DNA of 64,000 nucleotides from Amorphophallus konjac (taxonomy: Eukaryota > Streptophyta > Magnoliopsida > Alismatales > Araceae): assembly GCA_022559845.1 (NCBI GenBank), contig CM040120.1:168312334-168376333 (forward strand), in the 5' to 3' direction. Below are positions 44,210-54,640 of the stretch, piece after piece. The translations under genes and the position numbers were made by a program. The notes beneath the pieces are model-generated. The model was not told the origin of the DNA. It made no database searches and worked only from the letters and a program-made list of their open reading frames with translations. Positions within the stretch are counted from its first letter, which is position 1. Each line of letters begins with the position of its first letter.

Positions 44210-45915
44210 TGTAGATATAAGTTTCCACTCTTCTCTCTCTCTCTCTCTTCACTATAGGGGTCAAAAGCACGCCAAATGCATGAATAAATGAGAGACGGAA
44301 GAGAAAACAGAGAATGAAGCAAAGTACCGTGATCGCCACCAAGATGCCGTACGCGACAGGCACGCCGTACCTTGGAAAATGGGGAGACACTCGCCTTGGT
44401 GCAGCGCCGGGGATGAACAGCTCCGTTAGGACCGCTCTGGGATGAGCGGTCTTACGATAGACCGCCCTGGGACGCTGCGAGGGACGCGGGGGGAACTGCT
44501 GCAGTGAGATGGACGGCGCTTTATGGACCGCACTCCAGTGAAGGACGGTTGTTTATGCACCGCGCGTGACGTTGAACGGCTGTAGGATGACCGCTCAAGA
44601 CCTTCACTCAGCAAGTTGAGAAGGGTTCGACCTCCACCCTCTCTGGCCGGCCAGAGGGGATGGGCCTCGTGCTGATTAGATGCTGACCTGCGAAACAACG
44701 TAGAGACACAAAAAAGACACCCAAATTAGACCTTAATGATGCGGTACATGTTCAAACGAGAAGAATTAAGCATGAACAAATGAAAAGAGGAATACCTAGG
44801 GGGTTTTAAACCCCTAGGGTGACAAAAAAACGGGATGGTTGTATGCATGTTATGAGAAGGAGGGGGGGTACGCGGGTGAGAAACAAAGTATGCAATGAAA
44901 GAACACGACAACACTTATGAACGAAAAACCACAAAGACTGGGCTACTCCCTTGACTGGAGGCTCATGCGGACGTAGAGAGCCTCCCTCCTTGGTGCTGGG
45001 TCGCTCAAGAGTGCGGCAGGGCTTCGCCGTCGATCAGAAATCTCCCCCCTCTTTTGACGTCCGGCCAATAGGGTCTATTTATAGAGCCTAGAAAGCCAGC
45101 CCCGAAACTAGGGTTTAGAGCCATTTTCGGGAAGAAATCATTGAAGATAAATCGTAGATAATAGAATTATCTCTCATCCAGTCGAAACGGCATCGAAAAT
45201 GGTTGATTATCCACGGAGAAATCACCAAAATAAGTTAAGGATAAAACCATGAAATAAACGGGCTAAAATCGGTTGAAAATCAATAACCGACGTCTTGAAC
45301 GGTCTTACGATAGACCGCACAAGGAATGGGCGGTCTAATTCGGACCGTCCATTCTGTCGGTGGAAATTCGAATAATCAGACTATTATCCCAACTATCTCT
45401 CCAACTGGCCGAAACGTCCGCCGTGGGACCCTGAACATATGAACGGTTGAAAGTAGACCGTTTTAATGTAGGGCGGCCCGAGAACGGCCATTTTTCCCTG
45501 TCGGTGATAATTCAAACGTTCAGATAATTATCTGAGGAAACGGGCGCGCGTAGGACTCTGAAATATAGGCGGTCGTATTAGGCCCGTCCATTAACTTGAG
45601 CGGTCCTAATAACACCGCCTAAGGCCCTGTCGGTGCAAATTCAGAAAATCCTCGAAAAATCCGCCAAAATATATGAACGGTCTAGATGCAACCGCCCATA
45701 TCATGCCGTTCATGCTCTTAGGCATTTGATAATCACAGCCGAAGGCCCATTTAGCCCCGAATCACCGCAAATTGCACTAAGGAGGGAGACGACCCATAAA
45801 ATGAGCCCGAGTCATGCCACAAAAAATGGCCCGACAGATAATGGATAACTTAGGACATCAATCAATGGAAGTAAGAGAAACTGCTCAACTTATCGGTAGA
45901 AAATGGGTGTCAACA
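44210..45915 (-). repeat. 5' LTR of Tat element
   Basis: On the minus strand it starts TGTTGACACCC at 45915 and ends TATCTACA at 44210. It is 1706 bases, the same length as the other LTR. It carries the minus-strand TATA box at 45075-45084 and the same hairpin arrays (44410-44600 and 45290-45715). Confidence 0.9.
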
Positions 45916-47039
45916 CCAGGTATTGTGGTTATGGATCATAGATCCCAAGTATATTTAGACATCCACATAGTATGTATGGCCAATGACTTTCAAGGTGAAG
46001 CTCATGAAATAAAGTACAGATCTAGCAAAAAAATATGATTCAATGAATAAGTAGTACAAGAACCACCAATTGTTATAAGAGAAGTTCAAGGATGATTTAG
46101 GGCATCATGTTTAATGACATTAAGTTGATAAAGGAAATGAGTTTCCCATTAAGGCATGATCAACTCTCATGGAAAATCTTGTAAAATAAATTTAGATCAA
46201 GTTTTTCACAATCGGGTGCTTAGCTAGAAAATCGAAGAATCACGGCCAGGTAAGAGGTAGGACAGTGGGAGGTTCCCATCGCATTCGCGAGGGCCTAATT
46301 AAATAACCATTTATCCACTTAAAGCGTTTGCCCGTGGACCTCTTTCCTTAGACACCGTTCTTCCTTGGAAATCTAGCTAGCTAATTTGACTTGTCAAAAA
46401 CACGGCAACGCAAAAATCGTTAAACTCATATTGATCGAGGCTAACCATGCATGTCATATTGAAAAAGGCTAGGCAACTAAGGCCATGCAGATTTAACAGA
46501 TAATATCTACTCCATTTAACATGCGGGAAAGATAATATGATCATGGAGATCAAGGATATCATGAAAGTAACAAGGACTAGGAAGGAAATATAAGATCATG
46601 GAATAGAATCATTTATCTTCCATGTACTTAACTTAATCATGTGTGGAGTTAAATGACATGTAATATAATATGACCTAAAACTTGAAATTTAACAGATCTT
46701 GCAAGCTGGATGATTTATTGGTTTAGTTAGAATCTGGAAACTACCCGATCATGGTAGAGATCACGCACCCGGAACACGGTCTAGAAAGACACTGTGATCC
46801 ATGACGGATCTTTCGACACTTAAAACAATGTCGATTAAAAAATCATGTCCAATTGTATGGATATCCCCCTGGCCTATGTTACCCATAGGGACTTCTGGGA
46901 ACATCGTACTGTAATTCACTTTTTTTTTCGATCCCAGATGAACCGGGGCTTCACTGAGAACACAGACCCATAGGGGACCGTGATCTAAATTATTTGAATA
47001 TTTTTTTTTAGATAGCCTAGTTGCGGTATTGTGGGTGAT

Positions 47040-47275
47040 CGCCACCTTCAGGTCGCGGTCTACCCCAAGACCGCATTCTAAATTTTTTCTTTTAAAAGTA
47101 GGGGTAGGGGTAGGATGAGGTCCCCGGAGGACCGCGACCTTCAGGTCACGGAATCCACCAAACCGCTATCTTATTTTTTAAAAAAAAACTCAAGAGGGCA
47201 AGAAAACTTGTCTGATTGCGGCTGGTCGAGCGGCCACGACCAGAACGCGGTTCCTGGAACGACCGCGTTCAAAAT
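47040..47275. repeat. GCGGTC/GACCGC hairpin cluster in Tekay A LTR
   Basis: GCGGTC (47055-47060) faces GACCGC (47069-47074). GAACGCGGT (47243-47251) faces ACCGCGTTC (47262-47270), a perfect 9-bp stem with a 10-base loop. GACCGCGACC...GGTC pairs lie between them. Confidence 0.7.
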
Positions 47276-47572
47276 TTGACACCGTTCCGGTGAAACGATG
47301 ATACGTCTTCAATTGAATGCCTCTAGCATGCTTATTACTCAATAAAAATTGGGAAAAATGGTATAGAATCAAAGTAGACATGCATCTACACCTAATTCAT
47401 GCATCAATTTGAATTTAGCCCAAGAGAATACCTACCTTGGATTGAATCATAGAGGAAGTATAGAAACGGGATGAAATGCCAACGAGCTTCCTTTCTCCTC
47501 AAATCTCACCCCCCAAATCGCCACCAATTCCTTCCCCAACATAGCAAAGGCCTAGAGGGTGATTAGAGGGGC

Positions 47573-47583
47573 CTATTTATAAG
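47573..47583 (-). promoter_or_regulatory. TATA box of Tekay A LTR
   Basis: ctatttataag on the plus strand gives CTTATAAATAG on the coding strand, about 520 bases from the LTR start and outside the hairpin cluster. Confidence 0.6.
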
Positions 47584-48100
47584 AAAATTATGGCCCAAAA
47601 GGTCAAGATTCTTTTCTCCAAAAATTAAAATTCTCCACCTCCGAATTTAATGTTTATGACACAAAATTCAAAAATTTCTACTAACCTAGCTTTAATAGGG
47701 TGGAAAAACATCGACAAAAGGCCAAATCCATAGTGGGCTATGATGTAAGGTTTGAATTTTGTGACAATCTTCTAGATTTTGGACTAATTTAATCATATAA
47801 AATGGGTGTTTAACATGTGCTACGAATTTAACCCTATTTAGCCCATTAAACCATAATCCAGCCCATTAAAGGTTATCCAATGGCCCAATTGTTAATCATA
47901 ATCAACTCTAGAGAATTTAATTAGGTCTCCTATAATTTTTTTTAAAATTTAAAATATTTAATTTCAATTTATTTCAAGAATAATTCAATTATGTAATTTA
48001 TTTTATATAACCACAATATAATTTCATCATTTCATGAATATTATAATTATTTAACTAAAATTAAATATGTATTTATCTAGTTATTTGTTGGGTTACTACA

Positions 48101-48952
48101 GGGCTTTTACTCCTAACATAATATTTAAGCCGATCATGAGATAACCTACCTTTGGGGTTGGTCCCAGACTTCGAATTACTCGCCGGAAGGGAGCCCTTGT
48201 TCCTACGTGTCCTGCGTAGAAACAGCAACTTCCGCATGATCTAACTCCTGGGTTGCTTGTTCTCCTAACATGAAATATAGAGGGACGTTAAAAGCTACTA
48301 AGGGTAATAAAAAGTTCTGAAGGATGAACTTAAAATGCCGACACTATACCTTCGTTCCTCGCGATCTAAAATTAGGGTTCACGCTAGAGGAACCTCGGCC
48401 TATTTATAGTGAATGACCTAGGGTTAGGTTTTTCCTTGAAATTTAGGATCCTATGGGGTGTCAATTAGATCCCCTAAGAGTCATAGATAGGTTTTCCCTT
48501 CTAGATCACATCGAATCGTGACCAATTTGTGGATAGAAATTCAAATTTTATGTGATTATCCACATTCTGTTTTCGAAAGCAGGTAGTGGTTGAGTCTTGA
48601 TCGCGATCTACAAGTAGCGGTCGGGTGATAGACTGCGACCTTTCCTGGCTTTCCAAAATTTGAGTTTTATCTTAACTCCACTTCTAATTATCCTCTATTT
48701 CCCTTATTTTAATTAGGGAGCTTATCCCTAATACGTCTCTAGGGTTCGAGCTTGGGCCAAAAGGCTTTGGTTTAGGTTTTAAGGTCCATTTTAAGTGGGC
48801 TTACTTATCTAGAAACTAGCTAGGCCAATTTACCAAAGGCTTTATCCTATTAGTCCATTAATTAACCCATTAAGCCTTTAAGCCTATTAAATGCTTAAAT
48901 AATCTCATTTAATTTTTGAAAAATTCTAAAAAATTACCAGGGGTGCTTCAGT
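48101..48952 (-). mobile_element. Fragment of another Tekay-like LTR (minus strand)
   Basis: On the minus strand it starts TGAAGCACCCCTGG at 48952, close to the TGTAGCACCCCG start of the solo LTR at 16977. A TATA box (ctatttatag, 48400-48409) lies at a similar depth. It is cut at 48100/48101 by the insertion of Tekay A, so its U5 side lies elsewhere. A short hairpin of the same style (CGATC...GTCGGGTGATAGACTGCGACC) is at 48600-48645. Confidence 0.6.
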
Positions 48953-49397
48953 GACGCTGGCTCTCCCTAGGTCGAGGATGCCCCAAGGGAAAGCTTCTAT
49001 GAAATGAAGGCCTAAATGCTAATGATGAGGTCTCTAAAGCCGAGGGCCGGGGCCATCGGCGTTAGGTTCCTAGCCGATAAGCCAAAGAGTGTGGAGACAG
49101 GAAAGTGGTTCCCAATCCTTGTACCCCACCTTTAAGATTTGTTTGTTGAGGAAGAGCAACCTGCCACCCGTGAAAGCCTGCGAACACTAGAAAAAGGGCG
49201 TCAGAAGGAGCCCTGGACGTGACCCCGGGGGACAACCCTCCGATGCTTAATTCAGAGATGTCCTTCAGAGTGAACTATAAGAGGGTGAGAGGTAGGAGAG
49301 CTTATGAGTGGAGTGGACAAGCCTATGTGTATGAATGAACTCCTGGAGTGCTCAGAGAGCCTAGGGAGTGCTCTGAATAGTGGGCGACGGCCTCTTC
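48953..49397. other. Unclassified stretch, possible old LTR remnant
   Basis: 445 bases between two identified LTR ends. No open frame is conserved. Phrases such as accccgggggacaaccctccgatgcttaa resemble the end regions of plant Tat or Athila LTRs seen from memory, but no partner copy is in the window. The assignment is weak. Confidence 0.25.
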
Positions 49398-49499
49398 TGT
49401 AGCAACCCTCGTAAATTAAAGGAATAAAATCTTAAATAAGATTAAATCAAAAGATAAAAAGGCCGAAAATAAATAACACCTCCTATAAGGTCGTCATTT

Positions 49500-49630
49500 A
49501 ATTAAAGACCGCTCAAATGACGCTAATTTAATAATTGACGTCCCCTTGACAGGCGTCATATGAGGAATTGAAGACTGAGTATACAGGCGTCAATTATTGA
49601 AATAACACCCCAACCTTAGGCGTCATTTAC
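49500..49630. repeat. Upstream hairpin array of Tekay B LTR
   Basis: GACGTCC (49537 onward) faces GGCGTC (49552-49557), and AACACC near 49604 faces GGCGTC. Arms are 6-7 bases and loops 7-10 bases. The cluster lies upstream of the TATA box. Confidence 0.6.
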
Positions 49631-49788
49631 AAATGGGACCCGTTGGTGTTTGGATCGAATAGGGATGTTATCTGGGTACGTTTTGATTAGGGAAAGGATT
49701 GATACATGGATATCTAAGTTGAATAAGGATTCTACATAGGAAGTTTTAGTCTTAATCGAACTCTTAGAACCCACTAGGATTCCTTCTC

Positions 49789-49798
49789 CTATAAATAC
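49789..49798 (+). promoter_or_regulatory. TATA box of Tekay B LTR
   Basis: CTATAAATAC lies about 390 bases into the LTR and separates the upstream from the downstream hairpin array. Confidence 0.65.
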
Positions 49799-50409
49799 TC
49801 ACCCTTCCGTCGAGCTCCCTGTTGACACTATTATTCAAACGACATCCTACTGCTACTTCCTCCTGCTATGTTTGAAGAGCGACCGACACTGACCTCTACG
49901 TCCCCTTCGTCCTACCGTGGAGAACGTGAAGAACGTAGGAGTTCTTTTTCTTCCTCTTCATCTTGCTGCCGTTATCGAGAAGAGGGATTCCGTAACTTCC
50001 TTTAAAGGGAGATAGTCTTCTTCTTCATCCTTTCTCCTGTAGCCAGAATCAGAAGAAAACCAAGCTACTTCTTCTTCCAAAAGGCTGCGCCTACTACATT
50101 GCTGATCTTGTTATCATCATACTGATGTTCCTTTCTTAGAGGGGGGTGTAGATATTGCATTTGCTAAGGAGTTGCTGCTCTCATTATATTAGCTTCTCGT
50201 AACTCTGTTTGAAACAGAGTATCGTTCCAAGGGTTACTACCCTCATCTTCTTCATCGTCTGTCAATCAAAACAAACCTAAAGGTAGGTTTTCTCAAGCGT
50301 TAAGCCAAATTTAATAATTTTAGGTTGGTATACATGCATATAGGTCTGTAAGGAATTGTAGAGATCGCTCTGGATTGAGATTTTCGTTGTTTTACAGCAT
50401 GAATTGAAT

Positions 50410-51030
50410 TAGCGACCCAGTATAGGGAGCTATTTTATTTAACGACCGTGTAAATAGTCGTCAATTGCCTAGATAATTAATAATTATATAATGCTCAAAA
50501 TTTAATAAATGTGAACCCTTACATGTAGACTAATGCATGATCATAATAGAAAATTCCTTCTATTTTTCTCTATCTGTTCATGTCTCTAGTTTCTTGATTG
50601 GAAATACTCCAAAAATCATGTGTCTATGATTGTACCTGTCCGGTGCAAATCGTATGACCAAGAAATAACGACCCTCTTTAGGTCGTCATTTGAATGAACG
50701 CCCCTATACACGGGCGACAATTAGTGATAAACTGTATAATTTGAAAGGCCTGACATAATTGCTTAATTATTGAAATGACGACATGCCCCCAGCCATTTAA
50801 TTTGATATATGACGCTCCTGACTAGGGTGTTATTTACAAAATTGAAGCCTTAATGAAAGTCACCATTTTTATAAATGACTGAAATCTGAAAATGTTTATT
50901 GAACTGAATATTTATAGAATCTGGATGTAACGACTGAGTGAACAGTCGTCATTTACTAAACTGACGACCCTGACAAGGGCGCCAATTCATAAAATGAAGA
51001 CTTAAGCTCATGCGTCAATTCACGATTTTT
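50410..51030. repeat. Downstream hairpin array of Tekay B LTR
   Basis: Series of hairpins such as ACGACC (50668-50673) facing GGTCGT (50681-50686) and CGCCC (50699-50703) facing GGGCG (50712-50716), with AACGAC...GTCGTC near 50927. Arms change between hairpins but still pair. Confidence 0.65.
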
Positions 51031-52497
51031 CCTGATTTTCGTGATTTCTGTAACCCACTGTCGGTTGGTTATATATCGGCACCATATTCCATTCTGTGAA
51101 TATAGTCCCATGTGTCACGTTGTTTTATCGATTATCCAATATTTCTCGATAATAGATGAACCCTCCGTAGGACACTCCGTTCCTTCGGACCGGTGACTTT
51201 ATCATAGAGACCTCCGCAAGACTCTGCTAGCCTTGGATTCCCTCAAGGCAGCCGAGCAGGTTGTACCATCAAAACCAATGACACTACTTGATTGCCATGT
51301 CACTCTAAAGAAACATGGTATACCGGCCCTCCTGACATGCTATGTGAATGTCATGAGAATATCCTAAGTTAATGGAATGGGAAAACCATGCCATTAGTAT
51401 TCTTATGAGTTAAGTGCCATACTTGTGGACCTTAATTCTATCTAGCTTATCATGTGCAAGAACGAGCGACCATCATTATATGAGCACTTATTCTTATTGT
51501 CATGGCACTCAAGTAAGAGAGCCAATTCCACCTAGTTTTAATGCGAATCATGGTTAAACCATTACTATCGTAGTACGTCCTTACACATCATGTTCAATCC
51601 TTGTGATTCCATTCCACAAGATCTACCCTAAAGTTCATACAAGCGTATTCGTTTAAAATTCTATATTGGCTATAACTATAGTGGATGTCAAAAATACATG
51701 ATCAATGCTGGCGCATATAGGGCCCGATCTGGTCCTGGAGGAGCACCCGAAAGTACTAGTGCCCATGGGAGTTGTAATGATCACGGTATGGCATTGTACC
51801 GAAGTGCATGACTAGCTTGATTAGACATTCCACTATTCTCGTACTTGACTTGACATGACATGACTTGCGTGACCCGGAAAGGGTATTATTTACCTGCTTG
51901 AAATAATATCCAATTCTTGACATGACATGATCACATGACATAATAACTATACGTGCTTGATTATCTTGCTATATTGAAATGAGTTCTTGATAGACATGCT
52001 AGTTCACTCAATTGTCCCTTGTAATACAATCTCTTTATTGTCGTTTCTTGCGAGCATGCATAGCTTATTATATTTCATGTAACATGTAATTACTTAAAGC
52101 AAGCTATCTCTTGAGATATAATTCTTACTGAGCGTTCGCTCACAGTGTTTTTCCCTTATTTTTCAGGTATGTCCGAGGACGAAACTCTTTTGGTTGGGGA
52201 AAGTCAAGAGTGATGAGATTAGAGCTACTCCAACTATTCAAGTGTTATCTAGTCTTGTCTTTTCTACATTCTTGAGTCAATCATTGTACTTTTTCATTTT
52301 ATTGAGTCTTAGCACTTTCATTAAGAGGATTGTAATAGAAGTACTTTGAAGGTTTTGATGAAATAAAGGATTGGGTTATCTGTACGTTTGCGCACTCTGT
52401 CTTTGTGTCGAATACACTAATGCTCTGATTGATATGATCCATATAAACTCATCACGCACTACGGGTTCCTTCCGCGCTCGGGACGTGACATTGTTTG

Positions 52498-52510
52498 TGG
52501 TATTAGAGCC
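52498..52510 (+). other. Primer-binding site of Tekay B
   Basis: TGGTATTAGAGCC lies eight bases after the LTR end. It is the tRNA-Met type with one change, as in Tekay A. Confidence 0.8.
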
Positions 52511-52662
52511 TAGGATATTCAATTCCTAGAAAACCCAAGTCCAAGGATAGGTTTAAACCTTTAACGGGTGAGATTGGGTAAAACCATGGGTCAAGGTAAT
52601 CTAGATACTCAATTCTTGGTCGAATCTCATATTAATTAGTTATCTAAAATCCTTATTGGACA

Positions 52663-53021
52663 ATGGCTGCCGAACGTGCTCAATGGCGTAACATGCAACG
52701 TACTATTCAAGGCATGACGCAGACACTTCAACAGGTGGCACAAGGTGGTGCACACCGTAGAGCGGGAAATCTCCACCAAAGCTTCAAGAACATGAACCCT
52801 CCTAAGTTCATAGGATCCACTGATCCGGATGATGCCGAGCACTGGATCTAAGAGACTGAGTGTATCTTTAGAGTTATGCAATGCACAGACCAAGAGAAGG
52901 TCTTATTAGCCACATTTCAATTGGAGAGAGACGCCCGATGTTGGTGGGAGTCAGTAGAAGCCACCTTAGAGCAAGGCCAAGTTACTTGGGAAGAATTTGT
53001 GGAATATTTCAACAATAAGTA
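52663..53021 (+). pseudogene. Tekay B gag, N-terminal part (continues at 63770-64000)
   Basis: Starts MAAERAQWRNMQRTIQGMTQ, close to Tekay C gag, and runs through the gag core to FVEYFNNKY, where Tekay C interrupts it. One stop lies near 52849 (after AEHWI). The frame resumes past the insertion at 63770 and includes another stop near 63831. It is a close relative of the element inserted in it. Confidence 0.85.
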
Positions 53022-53104
53022 TGTAGCAACCCTGATAAATGAATATTGAAATAAAATTAAAAACATATATATTACAGAAGTAATACAGATAATAAACAAA
53101 GTAC

Positions 53105-53350
53105 AAATAACGCCTCTTAGTAAGGCGTTAATTTAAAAAGAAACGCCTCTATAAACGGCGTGACTAAAGAAAGGACGCCCACACATGTGGTCGTCAACTC
53201 TCACGCGACCAAATAGGCAAGTAAAAGAAACGCCCATATCTTGGGCGTGTTCTAAAAACAAGGAACACCCTTCTCCAAGACGTTTCTTAATAAACGGCCT
53301 AAACAAGGTCGTCAATTCAAGAATGGACGCCCTGACCTAAGGCGTTAATT
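53105..53350. repeat. Hairpin array 1 of Tekay C 5' LTR (U3 side)
   Basis: About seven hairpins with 5-7-bp arms and 7-9-base loops. Examples: AACGCC (53109-53114) with GGCGTT (53124-53129), AACGCC (53142-53147) with GGCGTG, and AACGCCC (53229-53235) with GGGCGT (53243-53248). Spacers between hairpins are A/T-rich. The matching array in the 3' LTR is at 60780-61020. Confidence 0.8.
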
Positions 53351-53489
53351 CCATTCGTGAACCGTTCGAACCCAGAGCTTATCTAGGGAAGGATCATGTT
53401 AATCTAGTAAGAGTCTATTAGAGTAAGGACTCTATTAGGGATATGTTACCCTCACAAGATCACTAACCCTAATAGGATTTCCCAAAATC

Positions 53490-53497
53490 CTATAAAG
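53490..53497 (+). promoter_or_regulatory. TATA box of Tekay C 5' LTR
   Basis: CTATAAAG lies about 470 bases into the LTR between the two hairpin arrays. It is copied in the 3' LTR at about 61161-61168. Confidence 0.65.
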
Positions 53498-53553
53498 ACT
53501 CTTGAACAGCCGAACCCTAACCCATTTGATCGACCTGCTGCTGCACGGTAAGT

Positions 53554-53737
53554 GAAGAACATATGTTCTTCTTATTTTCTTTTGACCTCTGTTTCGACTA
53601 CATGAAGAACTAATGATTCTTCACCCTTCTTCCTTCTTCCAGGTTGAAGAAGCATTGGCGTTGTGAAGAACAAAGGTAATGTTCTTCTTTCCTTTACCTT
53701 CGGTCAGGTATTATGAAGAAAATATTAATGTTTCTTC
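53554..53737. repeat. Four GAAGAA(C)/(G)TTCTTC hairpins just after the TATA box
   Basis: GAAGAACATATGTTCTTC (53554-53571) is a perfect 18-base palindrome. Further pairs lie at 53604-53622, 53665-53687 and 53715-53737. The pairs alternate with GTAAG/GTAAT donor-like and TTCCAG/TGTAG acceptor-like sites. The set is repeated in the 3' LTR at about 61224-61408. Confidence 0.75.
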
Positions 53738-54004
53738 GTATTTCTCTGTAGGAAGTTCGGTCGAAAGGGGTTCATCCGTTGAACGTAAAGACTTCTTCCT
53801 GCTGATACTGCTAAGATTATTGGTTGCTGTTTAAGCAACAGAGTTTTTCCTCTCTTCATATCAATCTTCAAGTCGTCGTCCAAATCAACTCTTAAAGGTA
53901 GAATTTTCTCAAGTTATTGTAGCCCAAATGAAAATAACGCAAGATATATATATAAGCATGGCATGCATACAGTTTTATTTTCATTTCTGGAATATTATTT
54001 AAAG

Positions 54005-54640
54005 AAACGCCCCTGTAAAGGGCGCTAATTTATAATAAACGACCCTGTCCAGGTCGTCAATTTCACATTTGACGCCCTGCACGCAGGCGTTACTTTCATG
54101 AAAATCGCATGTAATTAATAATTGATCCTGTTTAAAAATTCATTAAATATGAGATATCGATTCTAATATCTTGCATGACTCTACCTATAAAATTCTGCTA
54201 ATTTTCCTGTGATGACCATGTATCATGTCTCTTGAAATTTTATTCCTGAATTCCTTTAATTAACGACCTAGACTAGGTCGTTTGCCATATGTTAACGCCC
54301 CCGATCAGGTCGTGAATCTGAAAGGTAACGCCCCTTCCTAGGGCGTTTATCAGTTAAAATCCTGAAATTTATCTATTCTGAAAAATAGAATTGAATAGTA
54401 ACGCCCCTGCCCATGGCGCGTTTTTGATAATTCCTGAAAATTTATTATATTCTGTCAAATATGTAAATAAGAAGACGCCTTCTGGTGTAGTCGTCAAATC
54501 TTGAAGAAACGACCCTGACCAGGGCACGTTTTAGATGAATTACTGAAATATTAAAAATTCTGCAAAATGGAAACATGTGTAAACACCCTTCTGTTAGGCG
54601 TTACTTACTTGAGAAACGACTTAGCGTAGGTCGTTATTTT
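54005..54640. repeat. Hairpin array 2 of Tekay C 5' LTR (downstream of TATA)
   Basis: About ten hairpins. ACGCCC (54007-54012) with GGGCGC, and ACGACC (54039-54044) with GGTCGT (54052-54057). AACGACCTAG (54262-54271) pairs with CTAGGTCGTT (54273-54282), and AACGCCC (54327-54333) with GGGCGTT (54341-54347). When one arm changes, the partner changes with it. The 3' LTR copy is at 61675-62315. Confidence 0.8.

Larger units (their letters stand above)
28796..45915 (-). mobile_element. Young Tat-lineage Ty3 retrotransposon with antisense plant-mobile-domain gene
   Basis: The element is 17,120 bases with LTRs of exactly 1706 bases each (28796-30501 and 44210-45915), flanked by ccagg on both sides (28791-28795 and 45916-45920). 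The minus strand carries gag, protease with G-patch, RT, a degenerate RNase H, a second RNase H of the archaeal-like type, and integrase. The double RNase H is diagnostic of the Tat lineage. The PBS is not tRNA-Met. An extra gene lies on the opposite strand between pol and the 3' LTR. About 16 differences were noted by eye between the LTRs (about 1%), nearly all transitions, so the insertion is recent. Confidence 0.9.
45921..48100 (-). mobile_element. Tekay A 5' LTR, U3-side part (after Tat insertion)
   Basis: On the minus strand the LTR starts TGTAGTAACCCAAC at 48100. It has a minus-strand TATA box at 47573-47583 and a hairpin cluster at 47040-47275. It joins the part at 28044-28795 across the Tat element. 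A run of AT-rich DNA (47930-48080) lies near its start. Confidence 0.8.
49398..52490 (+). mobile_element. Tekay B 5' LTR (3093 bp)
   Basis: Starts TGTAGCAACCCTCG and ends CGGGACGTGACA, followed by a tRNA-Met-type PBS. A TATA box lies at 49789-49798. Hairpin clusters lie before it (49500-49630) and after it (50410-51030). The roughly 95-base shared module is at 51168-51278, the GGGCCCGATCTGGTCC block near 51720 and the TGAGCGTTCGCTCA hairpin at about 52129-52142. Tekay C has the same order of parts. Its 3' LTR is outside the window. Confidence 0.9.

Noticed and set aside
53105..54640. CRISPR array
   Set aside because: The repeats are short, inverted, variable and in a plant LTR. There are no identical direct repeats with unique spacers of fixed length and no cas genes.
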